Assembly: GCF_025506355.1 (NCBI RefSeq)
Contig: NZ_JANZYP010000015.1
Location: 88,448-152,447, forward strand
Length of the DNA stretch: 64,000 bases
Source of the DNA: Sphaerisporangium corydalis
Lineage (GTDB): Bacteria > Actinomycetota > Actinomycetes > Streptosporangiales > Streptosporangiaceae
Direction of reading: 5' to 3'
A model generated the notes under the pieces. That model made no database searches, was not told the DNA's origin, and saw only the letters and a list, made by a program, of their open reading frames with translations. The first letter of the stretch is position 1. Every line of letters begins with the position of its first letter. This document shows, one piece after another, positions 51,626 through 60,193 of this stretch. A program made the position numbers and the translations under genes.

Positions 51626-54517
51626 CACCGCGGCGAGTGCCTGGGGGCCGGGGGTCGCCGCCAGTGTCGACTCGATGACGGACGTGGCCGTGCGGTCGCG
51701 CATCTCCGCCTCGGGGGTGAGGATGAGCCGGTGCGCGAGCACCGGCGCGACCAGCGCCCTGACGTCCTCGGGGATCACGTAGTGCCGCCCGGCCGCCGCC
51801 GCCATCACCCGCGACGCGCGCAGCAGCGCCAGGCTGGCCCGGGGGCTCGCGCCCAGCCGTACCTCGGGCGAGCGCCGCGTCGCGCTGACCAGGGCCACGA
51901 CGTAGTCGTAGATCGAGTCGGCGACGTGGATCCGGGTGACGAAGTCGATCATTCCGGCGACGTCGGCGGCCCGGGCGATCAGGGGCAGGTGTTCCACCTT
52001 GGGCCCGGCGGGCATGCCCTTGAGCACCTCGACCTCCGACGCGTGGTCGGGGTACCCGACGGACACGCACATCAGGAAGCGGTCGAGCTGCGCCTCGGGA
52101 AGGGGGTACGTCCCGTCCATGTCCACCGGGTTCTGGGTGGCCAGGACCATGAAGGGCCGGGGCACCGGATGCGACTCGGCGTCGACCGTGACCCGCCGCT
52201 CCTCCATGACCTCCAGCAGCGCCGCCTGGGTCTTCGGGGAGGCGCGGTTGATCTCGTCGGCGAGCACGAGGTTGGCGAACACCGGGCCCGGGTGGAACTC
52301 GAACCGCTGGTGCGCCTGGCTGTAGATCGACACACCGGTGATGTCGGAGGGGATCAGGTCCGGCGTGAACTGGATCCTGCGCAGCTCGGCCTGGATGCTG
52401 GCGGCGAGGCTCCGCGCCAGGGTCGTCTTGCCCGTCCCCGGCACGTCCTCGATGAGCAGGTGCCCTTCGGAGAACAGGCAGACCAGCGCCAGCTCGATCG
52501 TCTCCCGCTTGCCGCGGATCACCTGCTCGATGTTCCCGGCGAGCGCGTGGAACCGCTGCTGGAACTGCACGGCCAGCCCCGCCACGTCCCCATGGGCGAC
52601 GGTCACCCGCGTGGTCGGCAGATCCCCGCCTATCCCCCCGGAGTCGCTCCCCCCATACGAAGACCCCCCCACCCGGCCTTCCCCAGACCCGCTCCCCCCG
52701 GCACCGCCACGCTCAACCCCATACCCGCCAGCGCCCCCCTGCTCGGAGCCGTACCCACCGCCCCCGGCACCACCACGCTCATCCGCGTACCCACCGGTAC
52801 TGCTCCGCTCAACTCCAACGGCCGCGTTCTCGACCCCGTATCCAACGGCGGCACTCTGCTCAAGCCCGTACTTGCCGGTGTCACTCTGCTCGGAGCCGTA
52901 CCCGCTCGCCCCGGCCTGCGCCGTCCCGGCCTGCGCGCCCCCACTCTGCCCGCTCCCGGACAGCGCGGTACCAGGCTGCGTACCACCGGCCTGCACCCCG
53001 CCAAGCGACCCCAGACCACCGATCCCCGCACCGGCCTGGCCGCCGCTGAGCGAACCCGGGGTCGTGGTTCCGGGGGTGAGGTGGGCGGGTCCGGTCTGGT
53101 CTGGGGCGATGCGGTCGTCGGTCGTACGGGCTTCGCCGAAGTACGCCGACCCGGGCTGCGCGCCGGAGGACTGTCCCGTTCCAGTCTGCGGGGTGCTGGA
53201 CAGGCCCGCGCCCGGTTGACGCCCGGCGCCGAGGCGGTCGTCGCCGGGCCGCTCCGGCTCGGACCGCGCGGTGCCGTACCGAACCCCGCCGTACTTCCCG
53301 TCGTCGTACCCGGCGCCCTCGCCGTAAGTGGGTTCCCCCGTCGAGTACGACCCGGCGCCGGTGGGAAGCGGGCCGGCGACGGTGGGAAGCGGGCCGGCGA
53401 CGGTGGGAAGCGGGCCGGCGCCGTACTGGCCGTTTCCGCGTGCCGGGTCGCCGGCCTCGGCGTCGTTCACCCCTGGCGCGTCATACCGGCCGGTGCCCAG
53501 GTCGTACCGCCCTATGCCGTTCACCGGAGAAGCGTCGCGCGGGCTGTTCACCGGAGGAGCGTCCCGTCCGGCGCCGTTCACCGGGGGTGCGTCGTATCGT
53601 CCGGTGTTCAGGTCGTACTGCCCGGTGCCGTAGGTCCCGCTCGGGTAAGTCGGGCCGGCCGGGTCCGTGCCCGGCCCATCTCCGGCCCGGTACCGGCCCG
53701 TCCCGTACGGGGCGTCGGCCGGCTGCGCGGAACCGCCGGTCCCCGCGACCGGCTGGTCCGGGGCACCGTACGGGGGCCCGCTGTAGTCCAGGGAGTACGG
53801 CGGCCCGGCGAGCTCGGCGCTGAACGGCGGTCCCCCGAGCGCCGCACTGTACGACGGCCCGTTCGGGTCGGCACCATACGAGGGCGCGCTCGGATCGGCG
53901 CCATACGAAGGCCCGTTCAAGTCGGCGCCGTACGACGGACGGTTCGGGTCGGCACCGTACGACGGCCCGCCGAGTGGCGTGGCGTACGGCGGCCCGGCCA
54001 GCTCCGCCGGGTACAGCCGGCCGCCGGGGTCGGTGCTGTCGGCCGACAGCCCGCCGAAACCGGAACCCGGCCCCGCGCCGTAGGTCGTCCCGCCAGGTCC
54101 CGCCGGGTACAGCCGGCCACCAGGGTCGGTGCTGTCCGTCGCCAGGTCGCCGTAGCCGCCACCCTGCCCTGCCGGACCGGTGTACTGGCCGTCGCCTCGA
54201 GGCCCCGCGAGGCCGAGCCCCGCCGGATCGGATCCCACGCCGCCATACCCGCCGGTGCCGAGCCCGGCGGCGGTGTGACCGGGGGTGCTGAGCCCCGGTG
54301 TGCTCAGCCCCGATGTGGTGTGACCAGTGGGACCGGGCCCAGCGGCGCCAGACCCCGTGATGCCGGGTCCGGAGGTGGTGGGTCCGGTGGGGGTCTGCCC
54401 TGTGGTGGCGTGACCTGTCGTGCTCTGTCCGGAAGTGTGCTGCGCGTCGGTGTCGTACGCGTCGCCATGCTGCGGGTGGTTGCCTTGTGAGTCTTTGTGC
54501 TGCGGACTGTGCTTCAC
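51623..54517 (-). CDS. MoxR-type AAA+ ATPase with a long repetitive N-terminus
   Basis: 964 residues. The last 320 or so form a normal MoxR ATPase: NIEQVIRGKRETIELALVCL, Walker A EDVPGTGKTTLA, Walker B NLVLADEINRASPKTQAALLEVMEE, sensor ATQNPVDMDGTYPLPEAQLDRFL, arginine finger region SPRASLALLRASRVMAA. The preceding 600 residues are low-complexity, mostly Gly, Tyr, Pro, Thr, Ser and Gln, with 7-, 10- and 16-residue repeats such as PSYGADPNGPSY and DSTDPGGRLYPA. Such an N-terminus is not part of the family. GTG 54517 starts MKHSPQHKDSQGN; a shorter start close to the ATPase domain is possible, but the whole frame is open and has coding-type composition. Confidence 0.82.
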   Translation of the reverse strand: MKHSPQHKDSQGNHPQHGDAYDTDAQHTSGQSTTGHATTGQTPTGPTTSGPGITGSGAAGPGPTGHTTSGLSTPGLSTPGHTAAGLGTGGYGGVGSDPAGLGLAGPRGDGQYTGPAGQGGGYGDLATDSTDPGGRLYPAGPGGTTYGAGPGSGFGGLSADSTDPGGRLYPAELAGPPYATPLGGPSYGADPNRPSYGADLNGPSYGADPSAPSYGADPNGPSYSAALGGPPFSAELAGPPYSLDYSGPPYGAPDQPVAGTGGSAQPADAPYGTGRYRAGDGPGTDPAGPTYPSGTYGTGQYDLNTGRYDAPPVNGAGRDAPPVNSPRDASPVNGIGRYDLGTGRYDAPGVNDAEAGDPARGNGQYGAGPLPTVAGPLPTVAGPLPTGAGSYSTGEPTYGEGAGYDDGKYGGVRYGTARSEPERPGDDRLGAGRQPGAGLSSTPQTGTGQSSGAQPGSAYFGEARTTDDRIAPDQTGPAHLTPGTTTPGSLSGGQAGAGIGGLGSLGGVQAGGTQPGTALSGSGQSGGAQAGTAQAGASGYGSEQSDTGKYGLEQSAAVGYGVENAAVGVERSSTGGYADERGGAGGGGYGSEQGGAGGYGVERGGAGGSGSGEGRVGGSSYGGSDSGGIGGDLPTTRVTVAHGDVAGLAVQFQQRFHALAGNIEQVIRGKRETIELALVCLFSEGHLLIEDVPGTGKTTLARSLAASIQAELRRIQFTPDLIPSDITGVSIYSQAHQRFEFHPGPVFANLVLADEINRASPKTQAALLEVMEERRVTVDAESHPVPRPFMVLATQNPVDMDGTYPLPEAQLDRFLMCVSVGYPDHASEVEVLKGMPAGPKVEHLPLIARAADVAGMIDFVTRIHVADSIYDYVVALVSATRRSPEVRLGASPRASLALLRASRVMAAAAGRHYVIPEDVRALVAPVLAHRLILTPEAEMRDRTATSVIESTLAATPGPQALAAV
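53352..53420 (-). repeat. 21-bp in-frame tandem repeat in the MoxR N-terminus
   Basis: CCGGCGACGGTGGGAAGCGG G units at 53352-53372, 53373-53393, 53394-53414 and a partial copy encode the heptapeptide VAGPLPT. It is the cleanest of several arrays in the N-terminal 600 residues. Confidence 0.9.
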
Positions 54518-54823
54518 GACATGGTCCCCTGATCAGTCGTCGCATTGGAACAACGGCGCGGCGGGGAAACCCTCGGATCGCGGCCGGCGCCGGTCACGTC
54601 GTCGATATGACCATCGATGTCGCCCGGCACGTCGGCGACGGTCGCCGCTACCACTGTTGTCAGACGGTCACCCCGTGGCATTGGGATCTTCACCCCGTAA
54701 CTCTCCCTCTGCCCTGTTGACGGTGGACCACCCTAGCGCGCCGCACCTCGCCCCAAGATGAATCCGTAAACCCCATTCGCACCAACAACCCCAGTGCTCA
54801 TTAAAGTTCCCCTATATTGCGGT
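54518..54823. other. 306-bp gap between MoxR start and SbcC stop
   Basis: No gene or strong hairpin seen. It must hold the MoxR promoter on the minus strand. The base composition is clearly less GC-rich near 54740-54830. Confidence 0.5.
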
Positions 54824-57800
54824 TTATCCGGGAACGGCCACCGAAAGACTGGAGCCGAAACGGTTCTTCACCACCTTGAGCTGCGCCGGGACGCGAGCGC
54901 GCAACTCTCCGACGTGGCTGACGATGCCGACGGCCCGGCCCCCGTCCCGCAGCTCGTCGAGGATGTCGAGGACGGCGTCGAGGCTCTCCTCGTCGAGGGT
55001 GCCGAACCCCTCATCGATGAACAGCGTGCCGAGCTCCACCCCACCCGCCTCGTCCGTCACCACGTCGGCGAGCGCCAGTGCGAGGGCCAGGGAGGTCATG
55101 AACGCCTCGCCGCCCGACAGCGTGGCGGGATCGCGCTCCGCCCCCGTCCAGCCGTCGAGCACGTACAGCCCGAGCCCGCCGCCCGATCGTTTGCGGTCGG
55201 CGGCCGACTTCCGCATGTTGTGCAGGAGGAGGTAACGGCCGCCGGACATGTGGTCGAGCCGCTGGTTGGCCGCGTCCACCACCTGCCGCAACCGCTCCCC
55301 GAGCACGTACGACGACAGGCGCATGTTGAACCGGTTGTCCGCGGAGGTCCCGACGGCCAGCTCGGCGAGCCGCCTCGCGAGCCGGTGGCGCTCCTCGGCC
55401 GGACGCCAATCGGCCAGCGTGGCCTCCAGGGTCCCCGACAGCGCCTGGAGCTGGTCGTACCGTGCGCCGGCCTGGTCGCGGGCCGAGGCGTGCGTGGCGT
55501 GCTCGTGCTCGGCGGCGTCGAACGCCCCGGTCAGCGCGGCGACGTCGGGCGCGGGCAGGGCCGCCGCCGCGACCAGCTCGGGATCGCCCAGTAACCTCGT
55601 CACGGCCGCGCGCTCGGCGTCCAGCCCACGCAGCCGCTCGGCCATCGCCTCCCTGGCCGCCGTCGTACGCGCGGCCGCGCGGGCGTCGGCGACGTTCGCG
55701 AACCCCGCGTCCGTGGCGGCGTTCTCCGCACCGAGGCCCGCCGCGTCGCGTTCGGCGCCGGCCGAACGGGCGAGCCGTCCGGCCTCCACCGCGTCGTGGA
55801 GCAGCTGCGCCTCGTCGGTGAGCCGCTCAAGGCGCGCGGCGAGCGTCGCGTCGTCACCGACGGCGGCGGCGAGCACCGACGTCAGCCGCTCGGCGTCGGC
55901 GGCCAGGCTCCGCTCCCTGGCGCGCTCGGCGGCGACCTCCAGGCCGATGCGCGTGGAGCCCTCGGTCAGCTCGGCGAGCTCGGCCTCGACCAGCCTGACC
56001 TCCTCGGCGAGCGCACCCTCCTCCCCGGCGGCCTCCCGCAGCCGCCCCAGGGCCAGCTCGGCCGCCACCAGGACCGCTTCCACCTCCTCGACCCCCGGGT
56101 CCACGCCCTCCAGGGAAGGTGTCCTGGCGAGGTGGTCGCGGCGTACGCCGTCCCGGGCCTCGGTGTAGGCGGAGGCGGCGTCGCCGACGCGGGTGGCCGC
56201 CTGGATCGCGAGGTCCAGCAGGCGCGCCTCCCGGGTGACCCGTTCGCGGCGGGCGGACACGCTCACGTCGCCGTCCCTGGCGGCGTCGAGCACGGCCGCC
56301 AGCCGCTCGACCTGGTCGCGCGCCTCCGCACGGCGGGCGCGGTGCTCCGCGACGGCCAGTTCGAGCTCCTGTGCCGTGCTCCGGACGGTGTCCAGCTCCC
56401 GGCGCACGGACTCCGCACGCGCCGCGAGCGCGGGCTCCTGCCTGGCCAGCGCGCCGAGGTGCGTCAGCTCGGCCTCCGCCTCCTGGCGTGAGGCCAGCGC
56501 CGCCGCCACGGAGAGCCCGCCCGCCTGGCCGGTCGCCTCGCCGAGCTGGGCGGACAGCACGGCGACCCTGCGCTCCGCCTCCTGCCTGGCCTCCTGCGCC
56601 TGGTCGGACCGCTCCTGGGCCGCCCGTTCGTGGTCGACCGTGGGGGTCGTGTCCGCGGGCGAGGCCGGGGCGGGGTGCTCCGGCGAGCCGCAGACGGCGC
56701 ACGCCTCCCCCGGGACCAGGCCACCGGCCAGCTCGGCCGCCATGCCGTCGATGCGGGCCTGCCTGATCGACTGGAGCCGGTCGCGAAGCTCCTGCGCCTC
56801 GTCGGTGACCAGCCGCCGCTCACCCTCGGCGGCCTCCAGCTCGACCGCCAGGGCGTCCCGGCGGCGCGCCTGCTCCAGCAGGGCGTTCGCCGCCTGGCCG
56901 GCCGCCTCGGCGGCCGGGACCAGCGTCAGGTCCGCCCTGAGGGCCGCGAGCCCGCCGTCGATCTCCGCCAGGCGTACGGGCAGCTCGGCCTGGGCGTCCG
57001 CGAGAGCCGCCTCCCGGTCGGCCAGCTCGGCGAGCCGGTCGTCCAGGCCGGCCAGCCTGGCCTTGACCTCGGTGTGCCGAGCCTCGTCGGCGCGGCGGTG
57101 CTCCAGGACGGCCAGTTCGTCGCGGTGTGCCCGTTCGAGCACGGCGAGACGCTCGCACGTCTCCCGCGCGGCCTCCCTGACGGCGTCCCCCAGGCCATCG
57201 TCCGCGCCGGACGTGCCCATCTCCGGCGCGAACGCGAGCGGGGGGCCCGGCAGGGGGAAGAGCGCTTCTCGCAGGTCGCGCTGGGCCGCGGCGAGCTCGT
57301 CCGCGAGGCCGTCCCGCCGCTGAACGGCGGCCAGATCGCGCCCGGCGGCGGCCACGGCGGCCCGCGCGGCGGGGAGGCCGGAGGCGGCGAGGCGCGCCTG
57401 GGCGAGACGCTCGCCGGTCGCCCGGCGCAGCTCCGGCAGGACGGCGAGCCGCTCGGCGGTCGCGGCCTCCTGCTCCGCGAGCGTCACCAGGCGCTTCGCC
57501 GCCCGGCCCAGTTCCTCGCGGACACCGGCCAGCCGCGCCTCCTCGGGCCGGAGCTGCTCCAGCCTGGCGATCTCGTCGCGGCGCTCACGCTCCAGCCCGG
57601 CCACAAGCCCGGGTCCGGCGCGCTCCATCCCGGCCGACGACCCTGAGCCCCCGCGTTCATGCTCGGCCGACGGCCCGGAGCCGAGGCGTTCCGGCTCGTC
57701 TGAAGACCCGGGGCCCCCGTTTCGGACGGTCGGGAGCAGGGGCAGGGCGCGGGCCATGGCGTCGGCGGCGAGGCCATCGGCCTTCGCCGAGGCCTCCGCG

Positions 57801-58801
57801 CGCTGCTCGGACTGGTGGATCAGGGGCAGCACCCGGTCGGCACGCGCGGCCTCGGCGAGGATGGTCTCCAGGTCGGACCGCTCGTCGGCCGCCCGGTCGA
57901 GCTCGTCACGGCGCGCCACCGCGTCGGCGTGGCCGCGCTGCCGCTGGACCAGCGCGTGGGCGCCCTCCAGCTCGACGCGCGCGGACCGCAGCGCCGCCTC
58001 GCTCGCCGCCTTCGCCGCCGCCCGCCCGGTCACGGCGTCCCGCGCCGCCGCGAGCAGCGCCTGCGCCCACGCGAGCGGCTCGTCGGCGTGGTCAGGGGTC
58101 CCCGGCTCGTCCAGGGAGGCGAGCAGCGCGGGGCCGGCGGCGCCGCGCATGTGGTCGGTGACGGAGTCGACCCGCTGGCGCAGCTCCTGGCGCTCCTGGC
58201 CCGTGCGGGTGCGGTGGTCGGCCAGCCAGTGCTCGACATCGCTGAAGATCTTGACCGAGAAGAGCTTCTCCAGGAGCTTGCGGCGCTCGTCGCCGTCGGC
58301 CCGCAGGAAACGCGCGAAGTCGCCCTGCGGCAGCATCGCGACCTGGCAGAACTGGTCGGCGTTCATGCCGAGCAGCCCGCCGATCAGCTCCCCGGCCTCG
58401 TCGGCGCGGCCCGTCAGGAACCGCCACTCGCCGGAGGGCTGCCACTCCTCCAGCAGCGCCTTGGCCTTCTCCTCGACGAGTCCTTCGCCGCGCAGCTTGG
58501 GCCGGTTCCAGACGGGCGAGCGGGTGACGCGCAACCGCCGCCCGCGAACGGTGACCTCCAGCGCGACCTTGGGCCCGCGGTCGGGCGGGGCGTGGTCGCA
58601 GCGGAGCCGGCGCGCGCTGTTGCGCTGCCCCGGCACCTGGCCGTACAGGGCGTAGCACACCGCGTCGAGCACGGTCGTCTTGCCGGCGCCCGTCGGGCCG
58701 TGGACCAGGAACAGTCCCGCCTCGCCGAGCGCGTCGAAGTCGACCTCCTCGTCTCCGGGGAACGACCCGAAGGCGGTCAGCCACAGCCGGTGCAGCCTCA
58801 T
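54824..58801 (-). CDS. sbcC: Exonuclease subunit SbcC (Rad50-like SMC ATPase)
   Basis: 1325 residues. N-terminal ATPase half: RLHRLWLTAFGSFPGDEEVDFDALG, Walker A HGPTGAGKTTVLDAVCYALYG, QGDFARFLRA Q-loop region. Long coiled-coil arms flank the zinc hook EACAVCGSPEHP (CxxC at about residue 701). The C-terminal half has the ABC signature LSGGEAFMTSLALALALADVV and Walker B GTLFIDEGFGTLDEESLDAVLDIL. With SbcD it processes DNA ends and hairpins. ATG 58801 has GGAGGG nine bases upstream and matches the family start; GTG 58849 is rejected. A Gly/Ser/Glu-rich insertion interrupts the coiled coil. Confidence 0.95.
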   Translation of the reverse strand: MRLHRLWLTAFGSFPGDEEVDFDALGEAGLFLVHGPTGAGKTTVLDAVCYALYGQVPGQRNSARRLRCDHAPPDRGPKVALEVTVRGRRLRVTRSPVWNRPKLRGEGLVEEKAKALLEEWQPSGEWRFLTGRADEAGELIGGLLGMNADQFCQVAMLPQGDFARFLRADGDERRKLLEKLFSVKIFSDVEHWLADHRTRTGQERQELRQRVDSVTDHMRGAAGPALLASLDEPGTPDHADEPLAWAQALLAAARDAVTGRAAAKAASEAALRSARVELEGAHALVQRQRGHADAVARRDELDRAADERSDLETILAEAARADRVLPLIHQSEQRAEASAKADGLAADAMARALPLLPTVRNGGPGSSDEPERLGSGPSAEHERGGSGSSAGMERAGPGLVAGLERERRDEIARLEQLRPEEARLAGVREELGRAAKRLVTLAEQEAATAERLAVLPELRRATGERLAQARLAASGLPAARAAVAAAGRDLAAVQRRDGLADELAAAQRDLREALFPLPGPPLAFAPEMGTSGADDGLGDAVREAARETCERLAVLERAHRDELAVLEHRRADEARHTEVKARLAGLDDRLAELADREAALADAQAELPVRLAEIDGGLAALRADLTLVPAAEAAGQAANALLEQARRRDALAVELEAAEGERRLVTDEAQELRDRLQSIRQARIDGMAAELAGGLVPGEACAVCGSPEHPAPASPADTTPTVDHERAAQERSDQAQEARQEAERRVAVLSAQLGEATGQAGGLSVAAALASRQEAEAELTHLGALARQEPALAARAESVRRELDTVRSTAQELELAVAEHRARRAEARDQVERLAAVLDAARDGDVSVSARRERVTREARLLDLAIQAATRVGDAASAYTEARDGVRRDHLARTPSLEGVDPGVEEVEAVLVAAELALGRLREAAGEEGALAEEVRLVEAELAELTEGSTRIGLEVAAERARERSLAADAERLTSVLAAAVGDDATLAARLERLTDEAQLLHDAVEAGRLARSAGAERDAAGLGAENAATDAGFANVADARAAARTTAAREAMAERLRGLDAERAAVTRLLGDPELVAAAALPAPDVAALTGAFDAAEHEHATHASARDQAGARYDQLQALSGTLEATLADWRPAEERHRLARRLAELAVGTSADNRFNMRLSSYVLGERLRQVVDAANQRLDHMSGGRYLLLHNMRKSAADRKRSGGGLGLYVLDGWTGAERDPATLSGGEAFMTSLALALALADVVTDEAGGVELGTLFIDEGFGTLDEESLDAVLDILDELRDGGRAVGIVSHVGELRARVPAQLKVVKNRFGSSLSVAVPG
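57590..57730 (-). repeat. In-frame low-complexity insertion in the SbcC coiled coil
   Basis: About 45 residues such as RLGSGPSAEHERGGSGSSAG repeat a 14-residue theme (x-E-R-x-G-S-G-x-S-A) and break the heptad pattern between AMARALPLLPTVRNG and RDEIARLEQLRPEEARL. Confidence 0.75.
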
Positions 58802-58853
58802 CTCAGACGCCCTCCACGCGTCGCGGGATCGTCTCCCTCGCTCTGGCACGCCA

Positions 58854-59981
58854 TCAGACGGCCGTCTCCTTCACCCGGCAGGCCTCGACCGCCTCGCGCA
58901 GCAGCCGCCGTTCCTCGTCGTCGGCGGGCTCGTCGCGCACCGCGCGGACGAAGTCGAGCGCCACGTCGATCTCGGGCCGGCCCACGATCCGTGGCACCCG
59001 GGACGGGCCCTGACCGGCGCCCTCCGGGTCGAAGGCGAGCGCGAGCGTGTGCGGGAAGCGCAGCCGCAGCCGCTCCATCGCGCCCTTGGGCCGTACCGGG
59101 TCGGTGAGGGTGACCTGGAGCCAGTGCTCCTCGTACCGCGTCCACTTCGGGGATCCCAGCAGGTCGTCGATGTGGCCGCGGACGCGGGCGATCGGGCGCG
59201 GCACGGGCGCGGGCACGAACTCGGCGCCGGTGAACCCGTCCGGGCCGATGTCGACCAGCCACGACCCCTTCACCTGGTTCGCCTCGGAGAAGGAGTACGC
59301 GATCGGGGAGCCGGAGTAGCGCACGGAGTCGCTCATCCGCTGCCGGCCGTGCAGGTGGCCGAGGGCGGCGTAGTCGACGCCGGCGAAGGCGGACACCGGG
59401 ACGTGGGACACGCCCCCGACGCTGATGTCGCGCTCGCTGTCGCTGCTCTCGCCGCCGGTGACGAAGGCGTGCGCCAGGACCACCGACCGCGTGCCCCGGC
59501 CCGCCAGGTCGTCGCGGATCAGGGTCATGGCGTGCTCGATCGCGGCCGTGTGCGTGCGCTCGGCCAGCTCCCACGGCGCGCGGACCACCTCGGGCTCCAG
59601 GTAGGGGATGCCGTAGAAGGCGACGTCGCCGACCACGACGGGCTCGCCGGCGCGGGCCGGGTCAGTGCGGAGGTGGACGCCGGCCGCGTCCATGAGGTCG
59701 GCGCCGAAGCCGAGCCTGCGTGGCGAGTCGTGGTTGCCGCTGATCAGGATCGTGCGCACCCCTTCGGCGACCAGCCGCCGCAGCGTCTCGTCGCACAGCG
59801 CCACCGCGTCGACCGAGGGCAGCGCGCGGTCGTACACGTCACCCGCCACGGCCACCACGTCGACACGCTCCGCGCGGATCGTCTCGACCAGGTGGTCGGC
59901 GAAGGCGCCCTGGGCGGCGATCAGGCTTTCGCGGTGGAAGGCCCGGCCCAGATGCCAGTCGGAGGTGTGCAGCACACGCAT
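58854..59981 (-). CDS. sbcD: Exonuclease subunit SbcD (Mre11-like nuclease)
   Basis: 375 residues. Metal-ion motifs are all visible: MRVLHTSDWHLGR (Asp8, His10), AGDVYDRALPSVDA (Asp48), SGNHDSPRR (Asn83, His84), VVLAHAFVTGGESSDSE (His) and ALGHLHGRQ (HxH). Partner of SbcC, whose ATG begins 52 bp downstream; both are on the minus strand in the usual D-C order. ATG 59981 is the standard start. No notable insertion, unlike its partner. Confidence 0.96.
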   Translation of the reverse strand: MRVLHTSDWHLGRAFHRESLIAAQGAFADHLVETIRAERVDVVAVAGDVYDRALPSVDAVALCDETLRRLVAEGVRTILISGNHDSPRRLGFGADLMDAAGVHLRTDPARAGEPVVVGDVAFYGIPYLEPEVVRAPWELAERTHTAAIEHAMTLIRDDLAGRGTRSVVLAHAFVTGGESSDSERDISVGGVSHVPVSAFAGVDYAALGHLHGRQRMSDSVRYSGSPIAYSFSEANQVKGSWLVDIGPDGFTGAEFVPAPVPRPIARVRGHIDDLLGSPKWTRYEEHWLQVTLTDPVRPKGAMERLRLRFPHTLALAFDPEGAGQGPSRVPRIVGRPEIDVALDFVRAVRDEPADDEERRLLREAVEACRVKETAV

Positions 59982-60193
59982 GTCGCAGGAAGCTAACAGG
60001 TCCCACTGACAAATGAGGTACCAGCCGCACCATCGTTCCCCCCGCGTGACTTAACCTGATGATCGGAGGTCATATTTGGGGTGGAAACCCGTGGACGATG
60101 GACGCGTTCAACCGGGGAGCGAGACCCTGAGGAGCCGGCATGGCCGTCCCGAGGGCGCGAGGTCCGCGGCGAGCCGCCCGACGAGGAGGTGGC

